A stretch of DNA of 64,000 nt from Apricaphanius iberus. Taxonomy: Eukaryota > Chordata > Actinopteri > Cyprinodontiformes > Aphaniidae. Every line of letters starts with the position of its first letter. The first letter of the stretch is position 1. Below the pieces are notes generated by a model. It was not told the DNA's origin, searched no databases, and worked only from the letters and a program-made list of their open reading frames with translations. Both the position numbers and the translations under genes were made by a program. The stretch covers positions 434,001 through 498,000 of the forward strand of contig JAPXFQ010002128.1 in the NCBI GenBank assembly GCA_028564705.1. Direction: 5' to 3'. Shown here in pieces: positions 23,956-36,044 of this stretch.

Positions 23956-24655
23956 CTTCTGTATACTAATTTAATAAATTCTTGATTTATTTCCACATTT
24001 TCTGCTTAGGCTTTACATAATTCTTCCAAGAATCACAAAAAATAAAAATGAACTTGTCTGAGGTAAGGATAGCATGAAATAGAGAAGTTCGTAAGTATGA
24101 TACAAACAGGCATGGAGAGGCCATCTGGCGTATTAGGCAACGCCCAGGGGGCCGACACACATTTTTGGGCAGACCAGGGGCTATTCTCGAAGGCTGTATT
24201 TTAGTTATACATAACACATTCTCTGTTCTGATTTCCAAATAATTTAGGTTTAAACATATCTGGCCAAAGGACATAATTCTGCAAGTCTTGGTCTCTGTCC
24301 TGGTTCACGTGGCAAACGCCTTTTGGACAAACAATATTCCAACTAGTGAGTAATGAAGTTTTAATCATGTGCACCTGATGTGATACAAATGTATGATTTT
24401 AGTCATTTTAAGATAGAATAACATTAGTGATATCCAAATGTATCCCTCACCAGAACCTTTTTTTTGCATTTCGGAGAAAATGTAAAGTTTTCTTTGTTCA
24501 AATTTATTTATTTGATTCTATGATTTAAATACTTGGACTGTACTTGAATGGCTCAGAGGCTAACATTCATGCTCATTATAAATAAACTCTGAGGAGTATA
24601 AATTGGAGTAAAATGAGCAACACACATCGTTTACCTCATTTGGAGAACAAACGAT

Positions 24656-25215
24656 TGTAACGTTTAAGTATAAACAGCCAGAAAACCCAGAACGCAGCCA
24701 AGACTAGACTGTTACTTTTTAAAGGGGTTTATTTGGTTACACAGAAAAAGGTGTAGAAGTGTCCCTCTTGGATGCAGTCTCTGCAGGGTTGGAAGAACTG
24801 AATAGGGAGTCCCAGAGGTATCAACTGGCTAACCAAAAGCAGAGTGAGGCATCCACAGTCCAGAATACTTTGGTCCAGAGGCAGTCCAGGGTCCTGAACA
24901 GGAGGTTCTTAGCAGAGCAGAATATGAGGTCCAATAGGCTTGAGACAGAGTCAGGTTCAGCAACAGGATGTCAAAAAGACTAATCAGAAACCACTAAGTC
25001 TAGGCAAAAACAGTGGTCAGGGACCAGGAGTGTCAAAAAGGAGATAACACTAGCAGTTAAACAGGGCTTGAGGGCTGTAACAAAATAAGACGATCTAGCA
25101 CTGAGAAGGCCTAGAGCAGGTGTTTAAATAGGGAGCTTCCCAGGTGCAGACAATGAGCAATCAGTAGGTGGAGGGAGAGTGCAGCAAGCTCAAGGACAGG
25201 GATAAAATCATGACA
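24656..25215 (-). mobile_element. Solo LTR with 5-bp target duplication ACGAT
   Basis: The 560-bp unit begins TGTAACG and ends CATGACA on the plus strand. This gives TGTCATGA...CGTTACA in its own, minus, direction. ACGAT flanks it at 24651-24655 and 25216-25220. In minus orientation it has a TATTTAAAC box near 25125 and an AATAAA signal near 24730, placed as in an LTR promoter and polyadenylation site. The layout resembles Gypsy-type LTRs in fish, but the superfamily is inferred. The 74-codon plus frame at 24759-24983 lies wholly inside the LTR and is not a gene. No internal region remains, so it is a recombination product. Confidence 0.88.
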
Positions 25216-25220
25216 ACGAT

Positions 25221-26410
25221 AGCCAATTGTTCATTGGTTTTAAGTTTTAAAGCCAGTAGATGACTTGGTTCAGCACTGCACGAGTAATGGAGTTGCCTAG
25301 TCCTATGAATGAGAAAGTCAGATTTGTTCCTGAGTAGTTGATTAAGGTCTTTTATTAACAGGTCTCGCTCAAGAATAAGGTCAGAGGTAGCATTCAGAGA
25401 CAAATAAAGCTCTAAAGTTGTAATTCTATTTTCTAAATCTACAATATCGTTCCATTTGTTTTGTTTAGATTAGAGGCAAATCCAATTGTTTTGCCCCTTA
25501 TGAATCCTTTCACAGCTGACCAGAGTACTCTGGGATTATCCACAGAAGGTCTATTTATCGCAAAAAATTGGTCCAGCTGTTCTTTTTTTTTTTCTTAGGA
25601 AAGTTTTATTCTGCAATAGAGTGGAGTTAAACTGCCAACAGGCACTCGTTTGGGGCCTGGAGAGATTGCCAGTTTGCAAAATACAGCCCTGTAGTCAGAA
25701 AGAGAAAAAGGAAGAAACGCAAAATCAAAGTTTGTTTCGAATAAATGTTTAGAAATGAAAATGTAATCTATACGGGAAAAAGTTCTATGTCGTGATGAGA
25801 AACAAGGGAACTCTTTTAAAAAGGAATTAGCTGTACGCCAAACATCTACTACAGCACAGTCTAAATCCCATTTCCTTAATGCAGTGGAAGCAAGAAGTTG
25901 GTTTACCCCTCAACCACACCAGTTCTATCTAATGAGTGTGACCAAACCGCATTGAAGTCACCTCCTATTATTAGGCCAAAGTCAGATAAATCCAAAATAA
26001 GTTGGGTCAGGTGATCAAAAAAGCTCCTATCCAAAGAGTCAGGGGAATAAACAGAAACAAAAGCTACTTTTTAATCATTTATTAGAGTTTTAATAAAGAC
26101 AACTCTACCCCCAGAATCCTTCCCAGTGTCTAAAATTGTAAACTGAAAGCTACGTTTAGCAATAAATGCTACTCCTCTGTTTTTTTTTTGTTTTTTTTCA
26201 AATTTGAGGAAGAAGCAATGACATGATACAATTAATTATGGAGTCTGGAGACATCCTTTTCTAGAAGATGGGTTTCCTGCAAAAGAGCTATATCTATTTT
26301 CATCCTCCATAAAAAGTCCACAGTGCTTTTACATTTATGAGGAATATTAAATCCCCGCCTATTCCACAACAAAAGAGAGACACTAGCCGTAAGTGTCTGA
26401 GTAGAAAAAT
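25221..26410 (-). pseudogene. ORF2 endonuclease domain and linker of Tx1/L1-type LINE
   Basis: The minus-strand translation contains the AP-endonuclease-like landmarks IALLQETHL (near 26290-26265, with the catalytic glutamate) and the FVSVYSPDSLDRSFFDHLTQ block, followed by LIIGGDFNAV (near 25975-25945, the catalytic GDFN). Then come linker residues ending ALKLKTNEQLAIV near 25215, where the solo LTR interrupts. Several stops occur, plus a shift near the poly-T/poly-A tract at 26180-26200. The endonuclease in intact elements nicks target DNA for target-primed reverse transcription. This copy could not make a full protein. Confidence 0.85.
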
Positions 26411-27253
26411 AATATCAAAAGTGAACCAAAAACAGCCACCTCAGCTGTAAAATGAAAAGTGTAAAGTTCTATCCTTTGAGTCCTGGACCACCCGGCCATT
26501 ATCCCACCATCCTGAAGACCCCTTATCCACCCACCCCGCCTGTCTTCTTTCCCTTCTGAAACACAAGTCAACCAATCCAAAACCAAGTAAGCTCCCAAAA
26601 CCAAGAAAAAAAAAAAACAGATGGAAAAAAGTCCATCTAGAGCCCACCCTCACCCCCTAAATATTGAAGTGACCGTAAACAGTCAGATAACCCCTTCCTC
26701 TCCATAAAAGAAAGATAAACTTTATTTGAGTGTACATTACATGAAATCAGAAAAGAAGAAAAAAGATTGGATTTATATTATTAAATTACCAAAAATGGGT
26801 GCAAAAGAAAAATTATTAGGCTACAAATACCATTTGTAATAAAACTCAAATCAGGTTATGCCAAAATCAAGCAAACAAAACTAACAAACAAAAACAAAAA
26901 AACAAAAGAGAGCAAAAAGTTGCTGGTCATTAGAAAACCATCAGCAAGCAGCTAAGTGAGAAAAGAAATAATATTAGCTATCCTGCCAGACATTTATCGC
27001 GAAACCAATTAATATACATATACAAACACACACATAAACCTAAGTAAAATCAACGAAGAGAGAGTAAAAATAAACTGGTATGCTTTTCATATCAAAGTTG
27101 CCCTCCAAACAACTGTAGAAACTCAGAATGACCGGAGTAACGTCCCATCAACTCTGACGTGTCATCCAGGAAGTAAACAAACCAGCATGTAAGGATTTTG
27201 ACAAAACGGAACAGTAGAGTAGATAAGAGGTCAAAATATGAGCCTTACCCCAG
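26411..27253. other. Spacer between LINE ORF1 and ORF2
   Basis: About 840 bp of A-rich sequence (plus strand) lies between the ORF1 stop and the first recognisable ORF2 residues. No separate feature is seen. Confidence 0.5.
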
Positions 27254-28071
27254 TCAGTTAGCGGGATTGTCCGCCTCTGGACAAAGAAACTTCTCCGCCT
27301 CCGATGGATCACGAAATAAATGTTCTGATCCCCGGATAAGTTTGATGACAGCAGGGTAGAGCAAGAACGCCTGATATCCTTGCTGTCGGGCCCGGTGCAT
27401 GACAGGGAAACAGGCTGCTTCGATGTGTGGTCACTGTAGTCCGCTGTGAACCGAATGGTATGCCCGTCGACTTCAGTTGGCTTTTCCTTGGCTTCTTTGA
27501 GGAGGCCGTCTCTGTCTGTATACCGGAGAAATTTCACGATCAAATCTCTTGGAGTCGAAGTGGATTGGCGCAGGTGACCCACGCAATGAGCCCCCATTAG
27601 CTCCGGAGGATTGGCGGCAAGTTTCAGGAACCATTTCGGAATGTTAGCACTCAGGTAAGCCAAGGCATTGCCCTTTTCTGCTCCTTCTTTTAAGAACATC
27701 AGCTGTAGGTTGTCCCTTCTGCTTCTCTCCTCCAGCTCTGCCAGTTTGGACTGTATCTGGTTCAGAGAGTCCCCATGTATTGAAGCTGTAGTCTCCGCTT
27801 TCTTTATGCGCTCCTGAAGTTTGACGGAGATGATGCGTTGTTTGCCAATCTCCTCGTTGTGTTTGTTCAGAGTCGCTTTCATGTTATCAAGCTGAGTCTC
27901 TATGCGATCAAATTTTTCGTTGGCATTCTTCTCAGCTTTGTTTAAATGTTTCATAAGAACAGCTTCTAGAGAGGCCATTGTGAGGCTCTCAGATTCCTCC
28001 TCTTCATCCTCATACACCGTTTTTTTAAAAGCGTCTCTAGATTTGCTATTGTTCCGACCTTGTCTCGACAT
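27254..28071 (-). pseudogene. ORF1 of Tx1/L1-type LINE, near-complete with one frameshift
   Basis: The ORF1 protein of L1-type LINEs is an RNA-binding, coiled-coil chaperone. The minus frame starts at MSRQGRNNSKSRD (28071). An acidic patch, VYEDEEEESE, follows, then a long heptad-rich coiled coil (residues about 35-125, ending ELEERSRRDNLQL). Next is an RRM-like region with WFLKLAANPPELMG, HCVGHLRQ and LIVKFLRYTDRDGLL, and a C-terminal domain start with IRFTADYSDHTSK. After this point, near 27410, the usual C-terminal sequence (MHRARQQGYQAFLLYPAV, then DPSEAEKFLC) continues in another frame to a stop at 27254-27256. One small indel therefore separates this copy from an intact ORF1. The open stretch continuing to 27148 is the out-of-frame tail. 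Confidence 0.9.
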
Positions 28072-28481
28072 AGCAGAAAGCACAAGTTTTAGGTTTTCAA
28101 TTGATGAAAGTTAGGAAGAGATACAAAAACCTGGCAGTGAACCAGTTAGCTTCAAACAAGTTGGAGGGAGTAGAGCTGAAGTTCTAGTCTGCCATCTTGT
28201 CACAAATGTAGACGCAGTTGTATAAGTTGTCCTGTAACTTTAGTAATTCGGTGGCTTCTGGTCTCTGGTGAAAAACTGAATTTCACCGCTTATATCGTTC
28301 TTCTTTTTCTTTTTTATATCCCGTCTTGGAGAAATATTCAGTCATGTAGCAGCTAAAATGATTTATTTAAATTAGAAGCAGCTGTCAGGATAGGATTTAC
28401 ATTTTCATCATGTACAACACTGTAAATAATCAGGTGCTGATGGTAGTTTGGGACATCTAAATCTGAACGCGAAAGCAAAAT

Positions 28482-28589
28482 AACGCAAAGAATTTTAAAA
28501 ACCTCACGTTTTTATAGATAGATGGTGGCTAGATAGATAGAACGCAAAGAATTTTAAAAACCTCACGTTTTTATAGATAGATAGTGGCT
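28482..28589 (+). repeat. Tandem duplication of a 49-bp unit
   Basis: The unit starting AACGCAAAGAATTTTAAAAA and ending GTGGCT occurs at 28482-28530 and 28541-28589. The two copies differ at a single position and are separated by 10 bp of AGAT repeat, which gives a period of 59 bp. Confidence 0.95.
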
Positions 28590-28610
28590 GCCGAAAGGCC
28601 TGCCGAAATA

Positions 28611-28668
28611 TGTATATATATATTTATGTATATATATATATATATATATATATACATACACACACATA
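28611..28668. repeat. (TA)n/(CA)n compound microsatellite
   Basis: An imperfect TA run changes into ACATACACACACATAC. Confidence 0.92.
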
Positions 28669-29640
28669 CTGAAACTGTGAGTGAACCACTTGCCACTATA
28701 CAACGACTTCTAGGGCCCTTGCTTAGGGACCTGGGTTCATGGAGAGATCAGAGGGGTTACTCTCTGGTCAGCGTCAGGTCAAGAACTCATTTAGTCTGTT
28801 CTTCTTCCTTATACTCCGCCTCCTCCTTCCCAACACATGAATCTTTTTTTCTCCTCCCCCCTGTCCATTTTTCCCAGGCCGCACAAGCTGTTTTTCTCTG
28901 TGTGCTGTCATGTCTTACACTCAAACACACAGGCACACACACATTCTCACACCCTGAAGGACTGCTGGTCCTGCTGTTCAGTAATGTCACAACTGTCTGT
29001 GAGCTATGAGAGGCAGAGAGCTTTCAACACGTGAGCATACAGGTAGTGAGACACAATTAACCTGCTGTTTGTCTTGTCACTAGTCCACAAGTTGGCAGCT
29101 CAGCACTGACTACACACATACATAAACACACAGAAAGACAGACAGAACTGGCAAGATTTCAAGCAGAGATCTCTCAGTCTAGAAGCCCAAAGCTTTTCTC
29201 CAAACAACCCTCATATGTTGTCATCACCATCTATATGACAATCCTGTTTTCATAATCCACATGCAAAAAACAAACCCACAAGTAGAAATAGCCAGCATCC
29301 TAATCACAGCTATGAGAAGAAATCATATTTGGTGTAAGGTTTTACATCAGATAGACATTTGGCAACTTAATTCAAGGGTAAAAATAAAGTCAAGTGATTA
29401 TTTTCCTAATAATTTCTATCAAAATTCCTCTTTGATTAGTATTTCTAGATTGTAAACATGTCATGGGTATAGCATGATATGCAAAGAGGGCTCCAAAGTT
29501 CTTGAAGATATAGTTCAGGATTTTTCAAGTGAGATTCTGTCAAAAGTTTAAAAATATTTGATATCTTATATGCACTAGATAGCACTAGATATGCTTAATC
29601 ACGCCTCCTAGAGAAACATTTAACTTTCAACTTTCCATTA

Positions 29641-30500
29641 TCTGTTATTACAGATACCAACAGTTGGTCTAAAGTCAATAAGAGTGAGTAGTTACTATTT
29701 ATTGTGTGTTTTTGCTTCTTTACAATAAAAACAAGCCGCTCAGCTATCTATAATGTTGTTTTTTTCAGGTGGAATTCATATTTTCTGTCTTTCAACCTCA
29801 TGCCCACTATGATTTTCTTGAGAATTTTCTCCTTCACAGTATCCCCATAGACCTTCCTATTATATGAGAGCAATTTGAACATTTTGGACCTTCTACAAGC
29901 TATAAAAAGCCTTCTCGAGTGAGGCCAACTCTCCGTGCTTAATTAATCCTGAAATTTTGGAACCTGAGACTTCAAGATTACGTTTTCCGTTGGTGACTTA
30001 CCTTTCTTCCTCCAGATCCTGAGTCCATTCCCTCCTCGTTCTCCTGGGTATCCCTCTCGGAATTTGTTCTCTAGGTTTCCTCGTTAAGTCCCTGGTTTGG
30101 ATATACTCTCTCGTTGAATGGAACTCACAAGCCTTCCTTGGAGAAGTCGTCATGGTCAGCCTCTGCTGGATTGTCTGCCCTCCGCTCACCTGCCCACTCC
30201 TCCTGCAACTCACACATTAAACCATACATTACCTTCAGCCAGCCTCAAACCTCTGGATTCTACTTACCTCCTCCTTCGTCAGTCCTCAGCTTCATCTCCA
30301 TAAATCCTTGCTCCAATCCTAACCATTTTCATCCCTGAAATATTTCCTGTTCTAATTCGTCTCATCTCCACCACAGTTTCTGCCTGCCTCCGGTTCTCTG
30401 AAGCCCGAGTAGAGCCATCAACTTGAAACAAAACACCAACCTGATTCATTGTAAAATAAATCTATGAAATATCTCTGAAATTTTTTTAAATCACGAGTAC
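29641..30500 (+). other. Possible LTR-like promoter and polyadenylation region
   Basis: A TATAAAA box (CTATAAAAAGCC near 29898) is followed about 560 bp later by AATAAA (near 30458). The sequence between them is C-rich and coding-poor, with style and phrases (CTGCCTCCGGTTCTCTGA) that I associate with fish LTRs. I could not fix TG...CA ends with a convincing target duplication, so class and boundaries are open. Confidence 0.25.
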
Positions 30501-33447
30501 CCCCTCAGGCCAAAGGTGTAACTGCAACCTGAATAGTAGGCTTGTGCATGCGGCGGAAATGCTGTGTGAAAGCTCACGAACAAACAAACAGAAACAACAC
30601 CTAAGTTAGCGCTGAACAATTTACTTATTTGCAGCCATGACTTCAACTGAGGTCTTGGCTGGAGTTTTGCTGGTGCTAAAGCTGTGGAAATCTGCTTTTT
30701 TGACGCTCTATTTAAGTGAATTTGCAGGCATATAGTGGCAACTGCGGTGAAAAGCCCAGGGCTAATTCTGCTGACCAGGGTATTGCTGGACCACATATGA
30801 GGAAGAAATAAATTTTTTATATGTTTATTTGTGGTTAAACTCATGTATAGTCCCTTTAACTTAATGGAAAATCTGCATTTGGGGTCTGGAAAAAAAAAGA
30901 TTTCAGTATGAATGTGGCATTAGGGAGGCAAGTGCAACTTTGACATTATGGTCCGCACTTAATACCAGTCGGTGGCAGTAATTCACCATCTTGTTGTTTG
31001 CCAGCCGCCAAGGAACATCACAAAGTAGAAGGATATGGAGTTATTTGTACGACTATATGAGAATGCTAATGGTAGTTATGATGAAAACCTTTTTTAGAAA
31101 TACACAAAAGGAAGGGAATTATCAAGCTTTTGTGCTGCAAATTATTATGGTGTTAGGATGTAAGACTTGTCATGGACCAACTATTTTTATCTACTATAGT
31201 AGTACAGTGTGAACGTTTTGTTCAAGATGAAATGGTTCTCTCAATATATGTGGCTTCGAATGGTCAGTTGTACATTATTTTTGTCTTTTTGAGTGGCTTG
31301 ACAAAAGCCTTTGCTGTGACTATAGTTATTATATTAAATAAAATTAAATTAGCACACATCCTTTCTCAGCTATCTATTGCTAATACATATACGATGTATT
31401 ATATGTATAAGTACATAAAGAGGGTGGAGAAAAATAAACCAGATTTGACCTAAAAGTATGTAATGTACCACCCATGGGACATAAAAGGCTGAAAGTTTAT
31501 TGGGCCCTCTCTTTAAATAAATCACAGAACTCCCAGCTAATATCTGCTGGTGCTGGGTTTGTCTCTACCGTAAAAAAAAAAAAAAAAAAAAAAGAGTAAT
31601 TTGTGGTAAAGTAAATGCTACTTTGTTCAATTTTATTTCCATGATCATATTATATAATTTCTTTACGTAAAAGAATACAGTTAATTAAAAAAGAAAATGG
31701 AGGTAAGAGGCAGTGCAGCACAGATGGCTTTACCATGTGAAACGTACTGAGGAGAGAATAGGTAAATCATTTACAGTCAGTAAATTAAATCATGGTAAAC
31801 TGCTCGGTTAGTGGCATATAGTAAACTTTATTTCAAACTTTCAAACTTTTTTTTTTTTACTGATAGACTGTCAGTTAGCTTTGGTAGAAGTATACATATT
31901 AATCATTTTAATTAATCTGACCTCACCCTAAAGCCTATGGTTCAGCTTCAACAGTAGAAATAGATGAAATTTTGACACACCTAAAATCCAATGTTAAACT
32001 GAAGCAAAGGATCTATTTTGCAATGGTGCTCAAAAATGTTTCCCGATAGTGTTAAACAGATTAAAACCACTTTGATCAAGATGGAGCAGGGAAAAAAATC
32101 CCTCTCTTTTTAGCATGCTGGCCTGATCCATCACTGTGAAGCAGCATAGCAAACATTTCCGACTTCTGAAGCAACAAATGGAAACCAGTATTCAAGTACT
32201 ATAAAGTTACTGTTCAATAAAGAACTCCTCGTATGTTTCTCTGACTGCTGCTGACTGATTGTCTTTCAGGAAAGGTATTTTGTGTCTGCAAGTAATGCCA
32301 GAAGACAACGCTATGACATGAACATGATGAATCCTTCACTCATTTAATTGCTGTCTTACATTTCAGTGACACCCTCAGCTAAATAAACTGTCACACACAC
32401 ACAAAACAACACTCCCCCTATTATTAGAAGCGGTAGCTGGGAATTGTTTTTGGGCTTGCTTTGTTGCTGGAACAAATTTTCACTCCAACAACTGCTTTGA
32501 ACTGTAGAAACAAAGCATTGACCAACAACAACTCCAGAATTACTACACACATTTTGTGCAGACATGCAGAAATATAATAAAGCCTGCTACATCATTGATT
32601 TGTGCATGTAAATGCCAGAAGTTGAGTTTCTATGCCTTTTAAAGTACTATTAAGCATATTTGTAGAAGTTTACCCTTATTAGAATTGTGTTTAACCTGCT
32701 ATGCTGATTTGTGGTTATTGAGAGTCATTGTTTGCACTGCTACGGGGGTTTGAATTACCATCAAACAACTAGGACGTACCTTCGTACAGATCAGCATGAC
32801 TCGTGAGCTAATGTAGCCAATCTCCGATCACTGACATATGCGAGAATATCGGCCCTATCCGATCTTGAGATCGGGATCAAGACATCCTTAAAGGTCTGCT
32901 GAACAGATCACCTTGAAATCACTTGTTGCTGAAAGTGGACTAAACAAATAAATTAACTGGCTTTGTCACAAACATTGCAGCCTGGCACATACTTTTACAG
33001 ACATTAATATTATTATATGGTGAAAATAATTTTTTCTAACTGTTATGTGTTTTTCATTCAGATGCAGTTCCAAACATACACGTTCTGGACATTAGGGTCG
33101 TCTAATAACTGGACCAGTGAAGAATTTACATAAAGTTTTTTTTTTCTTACTTAGAATTAAAAAAAACTTTCTTAACAACTTCAGAGGGCCCCTTGTATTT
33201 GTTTGCCTTGGGCACCAAAACTACTAAATCCGCCACTGCAGACACTGACCCTGTAGATAACCACAGATGGTCAGTAAGATTTTACTGATGGGGGAAGTGT
33301 AAAGTGTGCCAGGTGTTCTAATGCATTTTGGAATTAACCATTTTATGTAGGGCAGATATGAAACACTAACTGTAACTGCAGGGAAGAATCTGATTTGTTG
33401 CGGATAGACCCTACATACTGAACATTGATATAGCTTTTCCAAATAGA
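30501..33447. other. Non-coding, scattered repeat scraps, no gene
   Basis: A block at 30950-31035 (GGTGGCAGTAATTCACC, TTTGCCAGCCGCC) and another at 32820-32885 (CGATCTTGAGATCGGGATC) resemble ends of fish DNA transposons. AATCCGCCACTG at 33226-33237 resembles a hAT right terminus, but no partner end was found. The other sequence is AT-rich without recognisable features. Confidence 0.35.
31572..31594 (+). repeat. A23 tract downstream of AATAAA
   Basis: Twenty-three adenines follow CTCTACCGT. AATAAA lies 50 bases upstream at 31516-31521. This fits the 3' end of a retroposed transcript, but the preceding kilobase is not recognisable as any gene or LINE. Confidence 0.6.
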
Positions 33448-34260
33448 GGATTATTCACAAGTTTTAAACAACTGCCAAGTTTCACATAAGTCATTGTTGG
33501 AGTAAATTAGCCTTAGGGTAACACATTGCTCTGAGAAATTGCCAAAACCCCAATAGCTTAATCTCATATTCTAATGGCCTCAGTTTGCAGTTCAGATGTC
33601 AAAGTTAGTGACAGCACCGTGAGAAAAAGACTGAACATAAGCATGACCAAGAATAAAAGCCTGTTCCATTTAATAAAAAAAAATAACACTGGAACTTATG
33701 AGGCATACAACTTCTGCAACAAGTCATATAAGATCAAAGTAGCGATGCTGTGCAAGAATACACAACACAATGTATGGAGAAAACTGACGGAACAGCACAC
33801 ACACCACATACGGTAGTGACGCGAAAGCACATGGGTAGAGGTGTGATGGTTTAGGCTTGTTTTGCAGTCACAGGTATCTGGCATCTTGCAGTCATTCAGT
33901 CAAACAAACATTTAACCCATTCTTTTTTAGGTATCAAAATCATAATAAAATCCTCTACATTGGCATAAGAGAATTATAAAGGAACACAAAAAAACAACAC
34001 AAAAAATGCTGGTGAAAGTTCCTCCACAACCACCTGAATCCTGGGGTGTACTTATTTTTTTCTTTTAAACCTTTTCCACTTCATCTTTGCTCTATAAATA
34101 ATAACAATCTCTCTCTTGATGATAGATTTAAATAACTATAGTGCTCACAAGGACCAAATAGGCATTTTATAATGTCCGACAAGATCTACGACTTAAGGTG
34201 GAATTTTTTTTTAACCAACACTGTAAACTACTTCTGTACAAAGTGAAAATGGATTAAAAA
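33448..34260 (+). mobile_element. Decayed Tc1-like transposon, internally deleted
   Basis: The plus strand keeps the transposase N-terminal block (GCTCTGAGAAATTGCC near 33528, then VSDSTVRKRLN in the frame at 33574-33816, the second helix-turn-helix segment). After a deletion it continues with the block encoding RGVMV and CFAVTGI near 33838-33880, and then with the 3' side (AAAGTTCCTCCACAACCACC near 34014, GGGGTGTACTTATTT near 34043). The catalytic centre between these is missing. No target duplication is visible. Confidence 0.7.
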
Positions 34261-34599
34261 GCCCATACTTAATCAGGACTTCTTGTAAATGTATTCTCTT
34301 TAAAATGACACTATTGTTTTTTAGATGGAGGCTTTCATCAGTGTCATCATGATTTAAAAAAAACTCAGCAGTCATGGCAATCAAGTTGTCCTAATGCATC
34401 AATTGCTGCTAAAGTATAGACTTCTGTATCACTGATCTCTGCCTACTCAAGAAAAAGAAAAAAGCTGTTTTCTGAGTCTGTCTGTTCTCAACAATGTCCA
34501 GACTGAATGTAGGTGTTGGTACAGAGGAAATGTGTGGAGCAGCAGGAGAAGGAGGTGGAGGAAAAGGAGTAGAGGCGGTTTGTCATAGGAGTCATCAGT

Positions 34600-34930
34600 A
34601 ACTGTCGCCACTGTGCTACAGGCTTAATTAACTAGCTTTCTCGTTAGCATTGCGGACCCCCTTTCTCTCCCTCCTCTGTCGGCTCACTGGCTGCTCCGAA
34701 TAGAAACGCCTGATTATTCTGTGCTCCAGTCGTGGCCAATTACAGCCACCAAATGGAACAACATTAATCAAATCTTTAGTATGGTGGCAAACTTCGAGGT
34801 ATCAGATTGCAGAGGGGCGCAAAACTAATATGTCACTGTCACTTGCACAGGCATTTAGCAGCCTAGCATTATGGAGGTGCTATTGCACCCCTGTAATAGG
34901 AAGGCTGATCTGGAAACCATTGGTATAACA
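34600..34930. promoter_or_regulatory. Candidate conserved non-coding element
   Basis: Repeat-free sequence of even composition. It contains several homeodomain-like cores (GCTTAATTAACTAGC near 34621, GCCAATTACAGCC near 34735, CATTAATCAAATC near 34763) and CACTTGCACAGG near 34840. There is no frame. It lies between two Tc1 remnants but contains no repeat itself, as expected for sequence under constraint. The call is inference from composition only. Confidence 0.33.
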
Positions 34931-36044
34931 TGGCAGCAGAAAAGCAAGGTCTGTCCTCAACCTAAGCTCATTTTTTATCTACCCCACCCTCACAGCTCTT
35001 AACTCCTTTTTCATCTGCACTCAGACAGGAGGGAAGAAGGATAAATTGGGGGAAGTATAGTGCTAAGTAAATGAATAGAGAAAATGAAACATGGAGGGTT
35101 AATGGGAGCTGAACAGTAGGAATTGGAGGGGACAGCGAAGGAGAATGATGATAGTTTTTCTGTCCAGTCTGAATGAGAAGGACAATGGAAAACACACTTT
35201 CCTGGAAGGAAGTACAGGGGAAACTTGAAAAATTAGAATATCATGCAAAAGTTTATCTTAATAATATTATATATAGTGATACAAAGCAAGATTTTCAAGC
35301 CTTTAGTTTTTAATGCTTTTGATGTTTATGACTTAAAGCTTATGAAAACCCCAAATTAGAATATCACATGAAATCAATAAAACTAGAATGTTAAATAGAG
35401 AAATATTAGGCCTCTGAAAAGTATAATAATGCAGTTGTACTCAGTACCTGATCTGGGCCCTTTTGCATCAACTACCGCCTCAGTGCAGCACAGCATGGGT
35501 GTTATTAGCTTGTGGCACTGCCGAGGTATTATGGAAGAACATGATGCCTCAGCTCCTCTGCTTTTCTCAGTCTCATGTCTCTAATCTACTCTTGGCAATG
35601 CCCTTGTTACATGCTTGTCATAGATGTCGAGCAGTTATTGAGAAGGGCCCAAACTGTAGCATTAAACAAGCTGAGAAGGACATCAGTGGAAGCTTCTTCT
35701 CAATTTTTTTAAATTTTCCAACTGTGATAGAAAACCAGACCAACCCATACCAACAACAGAACAATGGGAGACAGTTTATATACAGGTGACCTAAATTGGG
35801 AGAAGCCATTAGTGGGTTAAAACTGATGCACTCGGAAATGGAAGTAGAAACATTTACATTAAAGTGGACACCATGCATTTATCAACTATACAATTTACAT
35901 TTAACCAAACTGAAATTATGTTCAACACTAATTACTGCAAATGTAAACAGAAAACATAATGCCAAAACATCCCTCCCCTAAAAAAATATGTTTTTACCAT
36001 GTTTACCGAATTATGTATAATAGTACTGGAAATTAACAGTGATG

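Larger units (their letters stand above)
24540..28205 (-). mobile_element. Tx1/L1-type LINE, 5' two-thirds, carrying a solo LTR
   Basis: The minus-strand order is a 5' end near 28205 (AAGATGGCAGACTAGAA), ORF1 (28071-27254), about 850 bp of spacer, the ORF2 endonuclease domain (about 26400-25900), and the ORF2 linker down to about 24540, where recognisable coding stops. The reverse-transcriptase core is absent, so this is a 3'-truncated or rearranged copy. A 560-bp solo LTR sits in ORF2 at 24656-25215. The LINE frame resumes on its far side (SPNEVND, then SFYSNLYSSEF), which confirms insertion into the LINE. Confidence 0.85.
28206..29640. other. Non-coding with tandem and simple repeats
   Basis: It contains the 59-bp-period duplication and the TA microsatellite listed separately, then mixed-composition sequence with short CA runs near 28924 and 29112. 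Frames at 28584-29034 translate the microsatellite and pyrimidine tracts and have no domain. Confidence 0.45.

Noticed and set aside
24759..24983. 74-codon glutamine-rich frame
   Set aside because: It lies entirely within the solo LTR and is non-coding LTR sequence.
27902..28114. Plus-strand frame opposite LINE ORF1
   Set aside because: It is the antisense shadow of the ORF1 coiled-coil coding region.
29900..30500. Defined solo LTR with CGAG duplication
   Set aside because: A 4-bp match can arise by chance, and the TATA box would fall outside the proposed unit.
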